A stretch of 64,000 nucleotides of DNA from Hirsutella rhossiliensis. Its lineage: Eukaryota > Ascomycota > Sordariomycetes > Hypocreales > Ophiocordycipitaceae. The notes below the pieces were generated by a model that saw nothing but the letters and a program-made list of their open reading frames with translations, ran no database searches and was not told the DNA's origin. Every line of letters begins with the position of its first letter. Positions within the stretch are counted from its first letter, which is position 1. The stretch lies in the NCBI RefSeq assembly GCF_020360975.1, contig NW_025408679.1:1860001-1924000 (forward strand). Direction: 5' to 3'. The translations under genes and the position numbers were made by a program. Positions 31,736-41,199 of the stretch are shown here, piece after piece.

Positions 31736-33557
31736 GTGATGGGCGGCTTCGGCGAGGACGACGTCGAGGTGACGGCAGCGGACGCCGACGCGGGGATGCG
31801 TGTGCGGCTCGGCCCGTCGAGCTCGTTTGTCGCCGCCGGCAGGGAGCTAGCGGGCCGGCTAACGCTTAACGAGAAGCAGTCGATCGCCCTCCTCATCATA
31901 TGCCGCCAGCTCGATCAGGCCCGGCAGGGCGGCGACGCCGGCGACAGCGGCGACGCCGGCCAGCTCTGTCTATTCGTCGGCGGCGAGGGCGGTACCGGCA
32001 AGTCGCGCGTCATTGAGGCGCTCGTCGAGCTGTTCGCCCAGAGGACCTATCGAGCCAGCTACTAATCACGGCGACATCGGGGACGGCGGCGGCGCGGATC
32101 AACGGCATCACCCTGCACTCGGCCTGCGGCCTCTTGGTCGGCCAGGGCGGCCAGGCGGGGGGGTCGGCGAGGGAGGTAGACGGGGTGCGGCTGCCGGGAC
32201 AGGGCGAACGCTTCGTCGACGGCCGGTCGCGGATGGACTGGCAGGAGAAGGAGGTGCTGGTGATCGACGAGGTCAGCATGCTCGGGGCGCGCACGCTGCA
32301 CGCGGCGAACGAGCAGCTCTGCCGGCTGCGGGGCTCGCCGCGGGACTTCGGCGGCATCCCGGTAGTCATCCTCTGCGGCGACTTCCATCAGTTCCGGCCG
32401 GTGCAGGAGCGGTCGATCCTGCTGCCGAGCGCGGCGGTGCCGTGGGACGCGGACGGCGCGTTCGCGGCCGAGCGGCGGCGGCAGCACGATAAGGCGCACG
32501 CGCTATGGAGGAAGTTTACGACGGTCGTCATGCTCGACGAGCAGATGCGCGCCGCCGGCGACCCGGAGCTACGGCGGCTGCTCGGGCGGATCCGGCGGGG
32601 GGAGCAGGACCGGTCGGACCTAGACCTCCTCAACTCGAGGTGCTACCGGGCGGGCAGGCGGATACCGTGGGAGACTGGGGTGACGGTGGTGACGCCGCTT
32701 AACAGGAATCGCTGGAACCTCAACCTAGAGGCGGCCCTCGCGTTCCGGGCCCGGCAACGGACGGTCGGCGCGCATCTTCGTCTCCGAGCATAAGTGGAGG
32801 GACGGCACGCCGACGGAGGAGGAGGCGGTGCTGATGCTAGGCCAGGGCGACGACAGCGCGACTCCGGTGCCGGCCGTCTTCCTCTTCGTGCCCGGCATGC
32901 CGGTCGTCGTGAACCAGAACACGCACCAGGGGCTGAAGCTAGTGAACGGGGCCGGGTACACGGCGGTCGACGTCATACCCGACCGGGCCTTCCCCGGCCA
33001 CCGGGTCTCGGCGGAGCTGACAATGCACTTCGGGCCGCCGGTCGGCATGGTGCTGGCCTCGGAGACGACCAAGATTTCCACTTCGTGGGGATGCCGTCCG
33101 GGACGATCCTGCTGACGCCCATCAGCGTCAAGATCCAGGCCCAGCGGAAGCGGCCGTGGCAGCGGAACGACGTTAGCCGGAGGGCCTGCCGTGCGCCGCG
33201 GCCTTCGCCTGCACCGACTACAAGGTGCAGGGCGGGACGCTGGAGCGCGTGGCGCTGGAGCTCCGGGGGGCGAGGACGACGACCGTCGACGGGCGCGCGG
33301 TACCGTCGCCGTGCGACCCGTATAGCCTATACGTGCAGCTATCGCGGTGCCCGACGCTCGACGGCATCATGCTCGTGTCGGAGGTGCGGGAGAGGGACCT
33401 GGTAGGGAACAGGGTGCCCGAGGAGATGACGGCGGCGCAGGCACGGCTAGAGAGGCTCAGTGAGAGGACCGTCGGGGAGGCGCTACGCTGGCTCGGCGAT
33501 GACCTCCCGGGGCCGCGGGGAGGGACAAGACGAGACTGGGGGGGGATAAATAGATAG
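31736..33557 (+). pseudogene. Helitron-3 PIF1-like helicase, frameshifted
   Basis: 31736-32065 holds LTLNEKQSIALLI and Walker A GGEGGTGKSRVIEAL (about 31980-32020). 32134-32793 holds VLVIDEVSMLGARTL (Walker B), GGIPVVILCGDFHQFRPV (motif III) and NRNRWNLNLEAAL. 32828-33115 has VFLFVPGMPVVVNQNTHQGLKLVNGAGY. 33225-33557 has SLYVQLSRCPTLDGIMLVSEV, the terminal motif. Three frame changes separate the pieces (near 32065, 32790 and 33115). All helicase motifs are recognisable, so decay is recent or the sequence contains base-calling errors. Confidence 0.85.
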
Positions 33558-33960
33558 AACGCCCAACTATTTCCTCATTAGGCCCGAGCCGCAGAACCAC
33601 CGTTCTCACAAAACCTCGGCGGGGGCAAGTTCTATACGTCTTCTTCCAAGACACCCCAAAAGAAAGGCAAAGGGCCCGGCTAGGAGTGATAGGCGGCCGA
33701 GAGGGCGGACGAAACAGGGCCGTTCCATCAGAAAAAAAGGAGGCCGGAGGAAGGAGCGGTAAGCAGTCGAGGTTGCGGGGAAGCTTTCAAACCATGATAA
33801 TTTCCTTTCCGACCAATCAAAAGGGAGGAACCCGACCAATCAGAGGACGGGAGTTTGGGGGAAAAAAAATTTGGGTTGGGTGGTCGCGCGATAAGAAGAG
33901 GCCTTTCGTTCCTCAAGGCATAAGAAGAGGCCTTTCGTTCCTCAAGGCATAGAAGTTAAT
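33558..33960. other. Helitron-3 3' region, with a 30-bp tandem duplication
   Basis: No gene. At about 33893-33951 the unit AAGAAGAGGCCTTTCGTTCC plus TCAAGGCAT occurs twice in tandem; each unit can form a short GCCTT/AAGGC stem, as expected near a Helitron 3' end. The sequence AGAAGTTAAT then leads into hAT-C subterminal repeats at 33960. Confidence 0.5.
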
Positions 33961-34201
33961 GGTCCGACCGGTCCGACCGGTCCGACCATGGTCTCGAGAA
34001 ATCATCAGACCAGACCAAGTCTTGGCGGTCTAGACCAGACCGAGACCAAGACAGACCAGACCATTCCGATCACTGATGAAGGGAGGCGTGTAACCCCGGT
34101 CCGAATGTCTTCCGAGACCCTCCTATAAAGCCTCCTTCTCGCGTAGGGCCAGTAGAGCCCATGTCCCCACATAATGAAGTTCTCCGCATCTAGACAGTAG
34201 C

Positions 34202-34833
34202 AGCAATAAACGTTGTTCAAAAAGCACGTAGCCATCTATGCATCCTGGTTCGGTTAACAGTGATTCCTAGGAAGAAAGCTATGGAAACGCACAGTTGACT
34301 GGCATCCATGTCCATCTAATATGATCAGTCTAGCCTCCGACTCGTTGAATGGCCGCGTGTGAGGCAAATAGGTCCTCTCAAGTCACTCAATGTTACGGTA
34401 TCCACCTCCACATACCTTACGGTATCCACTTCCACATACCGTTACGTATATAGACCGCTTCCTCCTTTTCTTCAGTTCCTCTTCCTCTTCCCTTCTTCCT
34501 TAAGAAGTCGATAATTAACTATTCTTCCAAGTCCCTTCTGGTTATCCATATCGGCCTTGATCGTAACACTCAATAGCAATATGGTCATCTGTCCACCCGT
34601 TGGGCCAGGTTTTGTAATCCCAGCGGGCTATTTTGCCGAATTCCTTCCAGAACCACAGTTTCTGGAGTTTTTATCGCTTAAATATAATGCCAGGAGTAAG
34701 CGCGCGGCCGTCAGCAGCGATGGCTTCGATAAATGAAGTCCAGTTGCAGGGCTGTGGTCTCTTCAAATAGCGTTCCGTTTTGGGCTCGCACTCCCAACCA
34801 CAAGGCTATCCAAGCTTGGAAAAATGAATATAG
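34202..34833 (-). pseudogene. pogo-B transposase, central DDE part, interrupted by a solo LTR
   Basis: Continues the protein of 22055-22789 upstream. 34202-34330 encodes LIILDGHGCQSTVRFHSFL ... NNVYCCY, with the second catalytic Asp in LDGHG. 34570-34830 encodes LVVGSAS, NWTSFIEAIAADGRALTPGIIF and LWFWKEFGKIARWDYKTWPNGWT, the DDE_1 core of pogo/Fot1 transposases. Stops and frame shifts are frequent, and the N-terminal helix-turn-helix part is missing beyond 34833. The LTR inserted at 34391-34568 splits this segment further. Confidence 0.82.
34391..34568. mobile_element. 178-bp solo LTR in pogo-B
   Basis: Starts TGTTACGGTATCC and ends GATCGTAACA, flanked by the 5-bp duplication CTCAA (34386-34390 and 34569-34573). 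Contains two ACGGTATCCAC repeats and a TATATAGACCGC promoter-like stretch. It is a different LTR family from the others in the window; no full-length relative is present here. Confidence 0.85.
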
Positions 34834-34932
34834 TGTTGGGTCGTGGGTATTCGTGCTGTGCACAGGGGTGATAGAGAATACGAATCAAAGGTGCTAAAGA
34901 GCTATGCCTGTGACTGTTGTATTGGTAATCTA
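34834..34932 (-). repeat. Fragment of a Copia-2-family LTR (3' end of LTR)
   Basis: 99 bp from TGTTGGGTCGTGGG to TTGGTAATCTA, matching the start of the solo LTR at 22790, then broken off. No target duplication. The break abuts the dispersed repeat at 34935. Confidence 0.85.
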
Positions 34933-34934
34933 AA

Positions 34935-35106
34935 ATACTTCGAACACCCGTTAAGTTGCCAAGGCAAGGGGCTCAACGGCTGAATATCCAGCCCGAAGGG
35001 TAAATATCGTAACCTGCAATTCACTTTCCTAGGGGGAGACCCCCTAGAACCCCCCATTCGCCTGCCGCGGGCAAACCAGCTGTTTAAACCGCTTCAAACC
35101 TGCACT
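34935..35106. repeat. ~172-bp dispersed repeat, copy 1
   Basis: ATACTTCGAACACCCGTTAA ... CTTCAAACCTGCACT, closely similar to 63193-63363 in the same orientation (small indels and substitutions). Noncoding. Here it directly replaces the 3' part of Helitron-2, so it might be the end of another Helitron or a small element. Its family is not recognised. Confidence 0.75.
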
Positions 35107-36109
35107 AAGGGAATTGACTGATAGTTGTTGCAGCGGTGGCGTTGCACGCGGTTGACCACCATTGATAGGAACTGAACCGTAAGGGGCTGCTCCAATAGAT
35201 TGCCGATCAGGGGATTCCCTTCCCCAGGCGCCTGTATTCGCTGAGGCTCTGGGTTGACAGCAGATACGTGATATCCCCAGATGCGGGCGAATTGCTCCCG
35301 GGACTGATCGTTGTCAGGATCTAAGTCTGGGTGGCCACTTATCCAATATAGGCCGTGGTGGTGACTGGAACCCCTGCCCTGCCACTCGTAACGGCCCCAA
35401 AAGTCCGTTAGGTTGAACTTCTGCTTCAGGACAATAGTCCTAAACAGCGTATAACGCTTATGGAAGTGGTAAGCGGCGATGTGGGCGTTGTCTCGCAGTA
35501 GTTGCCGGACAGGACCATGCGCGCCGCCTCAGGAGCTGCTTTCCACTCTTGGAATCGAGGCATGTGACGATATAGGGACTCCCAGTGGTAATCGGCCGCA
35601 CTTGCAGTAACGAAAAGGCCAGGTCTGCCCAGATTGTAGGCATATGCTTCCAATTCCTTTCTTTGCTTATACCAATACGGCCGGGTGCCCCTGATTACCG
35701 CGGCTTGGCGCGTGATCGACTGGATCAGCGCCTGAGCCTCCGGCTCGTCAGGCTCAGCCATCGCTTCCTCTAGGTCGGCGCGGGTAAGGGGTTGACGGCG
35801 GCTGTCGCGTTGCTTGACGAAGTAGTCACTTCGCTTTCGGACCTGCTCACGTAGCAGCGTGTTGAGGGCGACGAAAGGCCACGTCTTATGGCGGGCAAAA
35901 CGTCCGTCATGCCATCTCATCGCATGGCCAAGGTAGTCCTGATACGTGATGCTCCGTAAGCGAGGCTCCACGAAGTCGGCCTTGCCGTCAGGGTAGAGGG
36001 TAGGGAACGCGAGCGTTAACAGCGGCTGGGAACGGTTGAATTCGTCGATAGGGGTCCTGCGAATGGAAGGCAGTGGCATCTGGTGGTGAGTCTGCGCGCT
36101 ACGCGGCAT
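35107..36109 (-). pseudogene. Helitron-2 Rep, truncated before the nicking tyrosines
   Basis: 35426-36109 has SIRRTPIDEFNRSQPLLTLA, MRWHDGRFARHKTWPF and YNLGRPGLFVTASAADYHW. After a frame change near 35470 it continues LTDFWGRYEWQGRGSSHHHGLYW, the HUH motif at about 35345-35410, then RIWGYHVSAVNPEPQRIQAPGEGNPL. The frame ends at about 35107, where the 172-bp repeat begins. Nearest relative in the window is Helitron-1 1496-2420. Confidence 0.85.
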
Positions 36110-36122
36110 ATACTCAGATCAG

Positions 36123-37577
36123 TCATGCGCTCAGGTTAGGGGTCCCATCAAGAAATCGGGACTGCAGAGCGTTCAATTCGGTATCAGTGACCTGCAAATT
36201 CGGGATCGCTGATGCATCGGCATCGCTAGGGTCCTCTTCCACAACCTCCTCAACGGGGCCTTGGGGGACCTCGCCGTCAGGTATGTCAGCCACTTGGCTG
36301 GCAATGGAAGCAACTATGCTGCCATCAAGAGGAATCCGTTGCAGGCGATTCTGGCTCACAACGATATCGCGATAGCCCGGGTGGTGACGGTGTAGGTAAT
36401 GCAGCCAGGCCGACAGGCATGAGCGACGTACCCGGAAATCGCGAGCAAACTGCTGCCGGAAGCGAGGGTCGCCCTCCATATTAGGAGGCCGCAGGAGGAC
36501 GATATCTAGCTCTTCAGGTAGGACTGGGAGCTCTTCAAAGAGCCTGCCAACATTGCGAAGGAAGTGGACAACGTGACCGCGATATTTGTATTGAGCGCCA
36601 CGCACCTGCAAGACTTTCACATGTACGTGAACCCTAGCGATGAGCATCTCCTCGACCATCGTTAGATCAGGTAGATTGGCGGGGACTTCCCCAAAGTCAA
36701 GGTTATTCGCAGCGCTAAAGAAGTAGGGCTCGTCGAGGGCTTTCTTCCTGTCTCGACCAATGCAGCGACTGCAGATTTTCGAGCTATTTCGCTTCATATC
36801 GAACCAACGCTCCTGGCAGCGAATGCAACTATGCATCTTGTCGTCATTCAGGGCAGTATAGAACTCCTGCACAAGAGCCCGATCCTCCTCACTAAGGGCA
36901 GGCAAGTTAAGGTCCCCTGTAAAAGGCGGATCAACCATCTGATCGAACTGTCGCTCTTGAGGCTGTGGCCGTGGCCGGGGGTTAATGTTGACTTGACGTG
37001 TATAACGGCCGCGGCAATGACCCTGTGGCAGTAATGAAGGAGTGGCAGGAAGCCATTCTTGTGATATAGACGTGCTTAGCACAAAAGGGGTGGCAGAAAG
37101 AGTGACTTCAGGAATCGGCGTGCCTAGAACCACCGTTGGCAGGCCAGGGGTAGGAGGGATAGGGGAAGATCCCTCTACAGCGCTTGGGGTAGAAGGCCTC
37201 TGCGGAGCTCTGAGCATTCCCGTCGGTGCAGGCACCAGGCCACGGAATAAATCAGGCATGGAAGGAGGCTGTAAGGCGTTCGCAGACGCAGGCGTTGGTG
37301 CAGTCCGCCTTGGAGGCGTCAGGTTAGCTAGTGAATCGGTCCTCTTCGAGGCTCTGCGTGGCAATGGCTTCGAGGCGATCTTCTGCATTGCGGCGACGAC
37401 GGCTCGGGATTCGGTTATCCGCTCCCTTCGGCGTGCCCTACAGTTAGCACACTCTGTTGTGAACTTTGTAGGGTCCTTGACGCTTCGAAACTCGACTTCG
37501 GGCAGGTCTTGCTTGCAGGTACGGCAGTTGCGGACCGCCTGGGGTGTATCGTTCTCCATCTGACAGTATATATCCAT
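36123..37577 (-). CDS. Helitron-2 N-terminal protein with two zinc clusters (484 aa)
   Basis: Long open frame from Met at 37577. N-terminal Cys cluster CRTCKQDL ... CANCRARRR (residues about 18-50), Pro/Thr-rich spacer, second cluster CIRCQERWFDMKRNSSKICSRC (about 250-272), then YFFSAANNLDFGEVPANLPDL, YKYRGHVVHFLRNVGRLFEELP and WLHYLHRHHPGYR as in Helitron-1. It shows what the N-terminus of this family looks like before decay. A stop at 36123 separates it from the Rep part at 36109, so only the N-terminal domain could be made. Confidence 0.85.
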   Translation of the reverse strand: MDIYCQMENDTPQAVRNCRTCKQDLPEVEFRSVKDPTKFTTECANCRARRRERITESRAVVAAMQKIASKPLPRRASKRTDSLANLTPPRRTAPTPASANALQPPSMPDLFRGLVPAPTGMLRAPQRPSTPSAVEGSSPIPPTPGLPTVVLGTPIPEVTLSATPFVLSTSISQEWLPATPSLLPQGHCRGRYTRQVNINPRPRPQPQERQFDQMVDPPFTGDLNLPALSEEDRALVQEFYTALNDDKMHSCIRCQERWFDMKRNSSKICSRCIGRDRKKALDEPYFFSAANNLDFGEVPANLPDLTMVEEMLIARVHVHVKVLQVRGAQYKYRGHVVHFLRNVGRLFEELPVLPEELDIVLLRPPNMEGDPRFRQQFARDFRVRRSCLSAWLHYLHRHHPGYRDIVVSQNRLQRIPLDGSIVASIASQVADIPDGEVPQGPVEEVVEEDPSDADASAIPNLQVTDTELNALQSRFLDGTPNLSA

Positions 37578-37743
37578 TCTTATCGACCTAAGCTGCTATA
37601 TATTGCTCGGGCAGGGAGGCTTTGCGAGGGTTTGGCGGTGCTAGCAGAGCTGACTGACAGCCGAGAGGTCCAAGACCGTGATAGATCTCGATAGGGAGGC
37701 TGTCTTTGCGGTAGTTATATCAGGTCTAAACAATCTAGGAGGA

Positions 37744-38003
37744 TGTCAGGGCCCTACCTGGGACCCCTGGGTTACCGTGACACACCCGGGGACGGGCACG
37801 GCACCCGCGGACGGGCACGGGCACGGGCAGCTCCGACGGTAGGTACGGGCAGCCCCGTCATCCAGGTCCGAAGCGACAGGGAGGATATGAGGAAGTCACG
37901 GCGTTAGGAGTTAGGTGGTTTTCTTTCCTCTTCATCTTAGTATTCTTTCGTTACAGAGTATCTTGCTAGCTTTGTCTGCAGTCTCCTTTCGCTCGCCGTG
38001 ACA
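37744..38003 (+). mobile_element. Solo LTR of the Gypsy chromovirus family
   Basis: TGTCAGGGCCC ... GCCGTGACA, 260 bp, closely matching 15893-16152. Flanking 5-mers are GAGGA and TTCGG, so no target duplication is visible. It lies at the 5' edge of Helitron-2. Confidence 0.88.
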
Positions 38004-38530
38004 TTCGGGCTGAATTATAGGCCCTTTCTTGTCCTGACACACCCCCTAGGTTGATGGCTGCATCTTCTATGGAGCCAGCAAGCTACCCGTAAGACCAATA
38101 GGGCCTTGTCTGGCAAATAGATAGGATTTCCTGTGTAGTTGAGGAGGCACAGGCAACCCCCCTGACTCTTTGGATTTTTGATTTTTTTTTAATATATTCC
38201 GCCATTGACGATAGTCAGAGGCACTGCGTCAGACTCGCTAAGCCTAATCTAGAGCTGTCCAATACTCGGTTCCGAGCCCAAGGAATTCGTCCCGATCTAA
38301 TCCCTGAATTTCTCTTACATCCTTCAATCCGTCTCTTGCTCACTTGACCTGTCCCTTTCCAATTCTGGAGCCTGTCTGATGAGGTACAGACCACTCTCCT
38401 CCGCCGCATTTGACGAAGAGTCCACCTGCCTTTAGCCGTCCGGTGTAGCTAACCTACCAGCTGTGGGGCAACCACAGGTATAGGTAGAGGGTTTGTGCTG
38501 AAAAGAAAAGGTTAAGACAGAGGATGTATG
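38004..38530. other. Unassigned sequence between Gypsy LTR and LINE ORF1
   Basis: No recognisable gene. On the minus strand an A-rich run (T-rich at 38166-38190 on plus) lies downstream of LINE ORF1 and could be the LINE 3' poly(A)-like end. That would mean the LINE lost ORF2 by internal deletion. This is inference. Confidence 0.4.
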
Positions 38531-39732
38531 TTAGTAGGGCGACGGTCGTAACTTGGCGAGTTCCCGGCGATATACCGGGCACCCAGGATCTGTAGCCTTG
38601 TGTGCTCCTTTTCCACCGCACGCTGCACACTTAAAAACGTCCGAGGTGCAAGTCGACGCAGAATGGCCCGGTTGGGCGCACTGTCCACAGATCGGAGCTG
38701 GCGCCTTGCAGCGATAATGCAAGTGTCCGTAGAGGTGGCAACGGTAGCATCTCGCTGGTTGAAGTCCCTGAACAAATGGTCGCGTGTATGCACACTCGCC
38801 ATTCGCCATCTCAACCGTTCGTTGTGCAAGCAACCTGTCCACCTCCTCTTTCTTATCCAGGTGTACCACCAGAGAGCGGTATTCCTTGTCGACAGACGCT
38901 GTCCCGAGCCATCGCATCTTGTGCACTTTCACCCCGTTCATCCGCTCAAACACGGCGCATCCGATATCATCCGTCGCAACCCCACGATGGGCTCTATCAA
39001 CCCGTAGAGGGTACCACTGTTCCCCATATAGCGTTCCCTTGTCGAAGTGTGTCTTTATCCAGGTGTCGTTCTGCCGTACTTTATCGACGTCCGTCTCTCG
39101 AAAGAGAAGCCGAAAACGCCCTTTTCCTTAGAATTGACGCCCAGACAGGTCACCCAACTTCTCGAGGGCAGCGTTCGCGCGCCGACGAATAGTGCCGGCG
39201 TTGCCTTCCTTTGTGTCGCTGTCTAGGACCCGACTCACGTCCAAGCCAATGCCAGGCAGTGGCCCTGGGACCGGAGAGGGTGGTGGCGAAAGTGGCAGGT
39301 GCTGTTGCTGTTGCTGATGAGGCGCACTTGGAGTGGCGGACTCCGGAGGGCTAGCGACGCGTGGAAGAGCTCGTTTCGAATGAACTCTTCCAGAGACTCG
39401 ACGCGTTTCTCCGCCCTTTCGGCCCGCTCCTCGACGCGTTTCAGGAGAGCTTCGATTCGCGCCAATGAATCCTCGTTGGCATTGGGGTCGGCATTCGTCG
39501 GTTTCGCTTTCGGGACGGCGGATTTCTTTCGTGATGGGCGCGGTTCAGGGTCGAATTGCAGCGTCGGTTTCAGAGGGCGACCGCGGGCGCTGGTCCTTGT
39601 CGCGTCGGCCGCGCTTGTCGAATTGGCCACGATGCTACAGGCCACATTGTCGTTCGTACCGTCTTCCTCGTCATCGAGCAACTCGAATTGGTTCGAGTTG
39701 CGCTTGGTGCTGTTCTTGCTCTTCCGCGGCAT
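38531..39732 (-). pseudogene. Tad-like LINE ORF1 (gag-like nucleic-acid-binding protein), frameshifted
   Basis: Starts at Met 39732 (MPRKSKNSTKRNSNQF). Basic and Ser/Thr-rich leader, then a predicted coiled coil (SLARIEALLKRVEERAERAEKR, in 39400-39470). After frame changes near 39240 and 38960 it reads GEQWYPLRVDRAHRG, FERMNGVKVHKMRW and the CCHC knuckles CYRCHLYGHLHYRC and CGQCAQPGHSASTC with a further CAACGGKGAHKA near 38590-38760. Such ORF1 proteins package LINE RNA. No ORF2 reverse transcriptase follows downstream on the minus strand. Confidence 0.82.
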
Positions 39733-39940
39733 TGTTCTTCGATTTATTTGGTTTTGGATTTGGGCTGTCAGCTACCCGCAGCGCATCATGACCACCTGTT
39801 GGAACGGCGCAGCAGGAAGGGCGGCATGGGTCACCTGCCAGGTCACGTGGGGCATTCAGTTGAGATTTCTGCGGGCCCAAAAAGGGGCACATTCCTAGCC
39901 GGAAGGGGAGAACACACACATCGCTCACACACACACAGCC
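39733..39940 (-). other. LINE 5' leader up to the MULE boundary
   Basis: Upstream of LINE ORF1. Contains a CA-dinucleotide stretch (39911-39938). It ends exactly where the MULE terminal inverted repeat starts at 39941. Confidence 0.4.
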
Positions 39941-40039
39941 GAGTAACGAAACATGCACGGACGATTTCGAAACATGCACGGAGACTTAAACCCCATTTGG
40001 AAGAGTAGGCGCGCACCACAATTTGGCGCGCGCGTTCCC
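39941..40039 (+). repeat. MULE left terminal inverted repeat (99 bp)
   Basis: Exact inverse of 62787-62885. The outer 40 bases contain a tandem pair of the motif CGAAACATGCACGGA. Confidence 0.93.
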
Positions 40040-40181
40040 CAACGCGAGCTGCCGCGGCCACTGTAGCCAACGCGCGCCTCCCTTTTCCTACTGCCTACGC
40101 CGCATATCTTTGATTTGGAGCGTTTGAAGCTATCACCACTCTCATTCAACACAATACCAACGCCGCCGCGCCGCCGCCACG

Positions 40182-41199
40182 ATGGCTACGATCGAGGGCG
40201 AAGGCCCTGAGCCTATATCTATCCAGGACACACTTTTTTGCACATATGCCGAGGCTCTTGAGGCACTTCGGAATGATCAGCAAGATCAAGGCTACGTCGT
40301 TAACGTTGCAAACAGCAAGACTTCCGGGAAGGCTAAGCGTAAAGCAGCCACCATTCGGTGCCAGTATAGTGGTAGCTATAGGTCCTGGGAGGAGAATGAG
40401 GCAAGTACAAAACGTCAACCAAAAGTCAGGATGCCTGTTTTACAGTAACATCCGATTCCACCAACCTTCGCAGTCGTACAGGGTTACTTTCAAGGTCAAT
40501 TCCCACTGCCACGAGCCTCTCTTCGCGCCGGCTGCCTCTGCCCTTATTCGTCAACGCAGTCAACGCAAATTTGGCATCGAACGACTATACCGTCTCGTTG
40601 AGACCTATAGTAGCAACGCAGCTAATATGCGGAAGGATATTGCCGAGGCTACCCAACGCGACCATCCTGAGGTCCTAATCAACGATCGTGATGTAGGATA
40701 CATTCGGCGCCAGCTTCGTCTTCAACGCTACGGCGCTACTACATCTACACAAGCGTTCCTCGACGTACTCCTCGCTGCAAAGGCCGACGGGGAAGTCGCC
40801 TTCTTTGCAGTTGACCGTGGCCCTAATGGCAAGATCTGGAGGATATTCTGGATATACTCTGACTGTCTTGCTGACTGGAAGCGTAACCCGGAACTCCTTA
40901 TCATGGATAACACGTATCTTGTCAACCGTTTCAACATGCCACTGCTGCAAATCATTGGGACTACGGGACTACACAAGAGCTACAGTGTAGCCTTTGGTAT
41001 TGCCTCCAAGGAAGACGAAGGCGCCTTCAACTGGATTCTCTCACATCTCTACGATACCGGCCGACGGGCCAGCATTCCTGCTCCTGGCGTTGTTATTACT
41101 GATTTTGACAAAGCCCTCAAGAACGCCCTTTCCTCTGTTTTCCCCTTTACACAGCAACAACTCTGCGTCTGGCATATGATGAAAAACGTGATCCTACAT
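40182..41199 (+). pseudogene. MULE transposase, N-terminal and catalytic part, interrupted by Copia-1B
   Basis: Met at 40182 begins a FAR1-like leader (MATIEGEGPEPISIQDTLF ... RKAATIRCQYSG). A frame change near 40400-40450 leads to the main frame (40246-41205 phase), with KVNSHCHEPLF and the MULE core: first catalytic Asp in LLIMDNTYLVNRFNMPLL, second in VVITDFDKALKNAL, then LCVWHMMKNV. The coding runs to ATC CTA CAT at 41191-41199, where Copia-1B begins. After the target duplication the frame continues at 60908 with IKKKWVGSLEG, so the gene was open here when hit. Confidence 0.9.

Larger units (their letters stand above)
25650..33960 (+). mobile_element. Helitron-3, GC-rich, inserted in hAT-C
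   Basis: A second Helitron family, markedly richer in G+C than its surroundings. DUF6570-type zinc region, HUH Rep and PIF1-like helicase lie on the plus strand between the hAT-C transposase 5' side and its right subterminal repeats. Limits are approximate: base composition changes near 25.65 kb, and hAT-C end repeats resume at 33960. Helitrons make no target duplication, so the ends cannot be fixed that way, and neither a clear 5' TC nor a CTRR 3' end was chosen with confidence. Confidence 0.82.
22962..34075 (-). mobile_element. hAT-C DNA transposon (11.1 kb) with intact transposase and an internal Helitron
   Basis: Terminal inverted repeats CAGTGATCGGAATGGTCTG at 22962-22980 and its exact complement at 34057-34075. 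The 8-bp target duplication ATGAAGGG lies at 22954-22961 and 34076-34083. Both ends carry dense GGTCTG and GGTCCGACC-type subterminal repeats (22975-23075; 33960-34060). The unoccupied target (CCCTTCAT once, on the opposite strand) is present in the Copia-2 LTR at 47064-47071. Without the Helitron the element would be about 2.8 kb, a normal hAT size. Confidence 0.96.
22790..34196 (-). mobile_element. Solo LTR of the Copia-2 family, itself split by hAT-C
   Basis: The two parts 22790-22961 and 34084-34196 together (about 285 bp) match the Copia-2 5' LTR (46951-47231) in reverse orientation, from TGTTGGGTCGTGGG to CTAGACA. The 5-bp duplication GTAGC flanks it at 22785-22789 and 34197-34201. No internal retrotransposon sequence is present, so it is a solo LTR formed by LTR-LTR recombination before or after hAT-C inserted. 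Confidence 0.92.
35107..37743 (-). mobile_element. Helitron-2, 3'-truncated
   Basis: Minus-strand Helitron of the same family as Helitron-1: leader, DUF6570 region and first part of Rep are present. The tyrosine motif, helicase and 3' end are missing beyond 35107. The 5' flank 37578-37743 is probably the Helitron 5' terminal region. It ends where a Gypsy solo LTR starts. Confidence 0.85.

Noticed and set aside
34005..34235. Separate 76-aa gene on the minus strand
   Set aside because: A frame spanning the pogo-B/solo LTR/hAT-C junctions; only its first residues are pogo-B coding.
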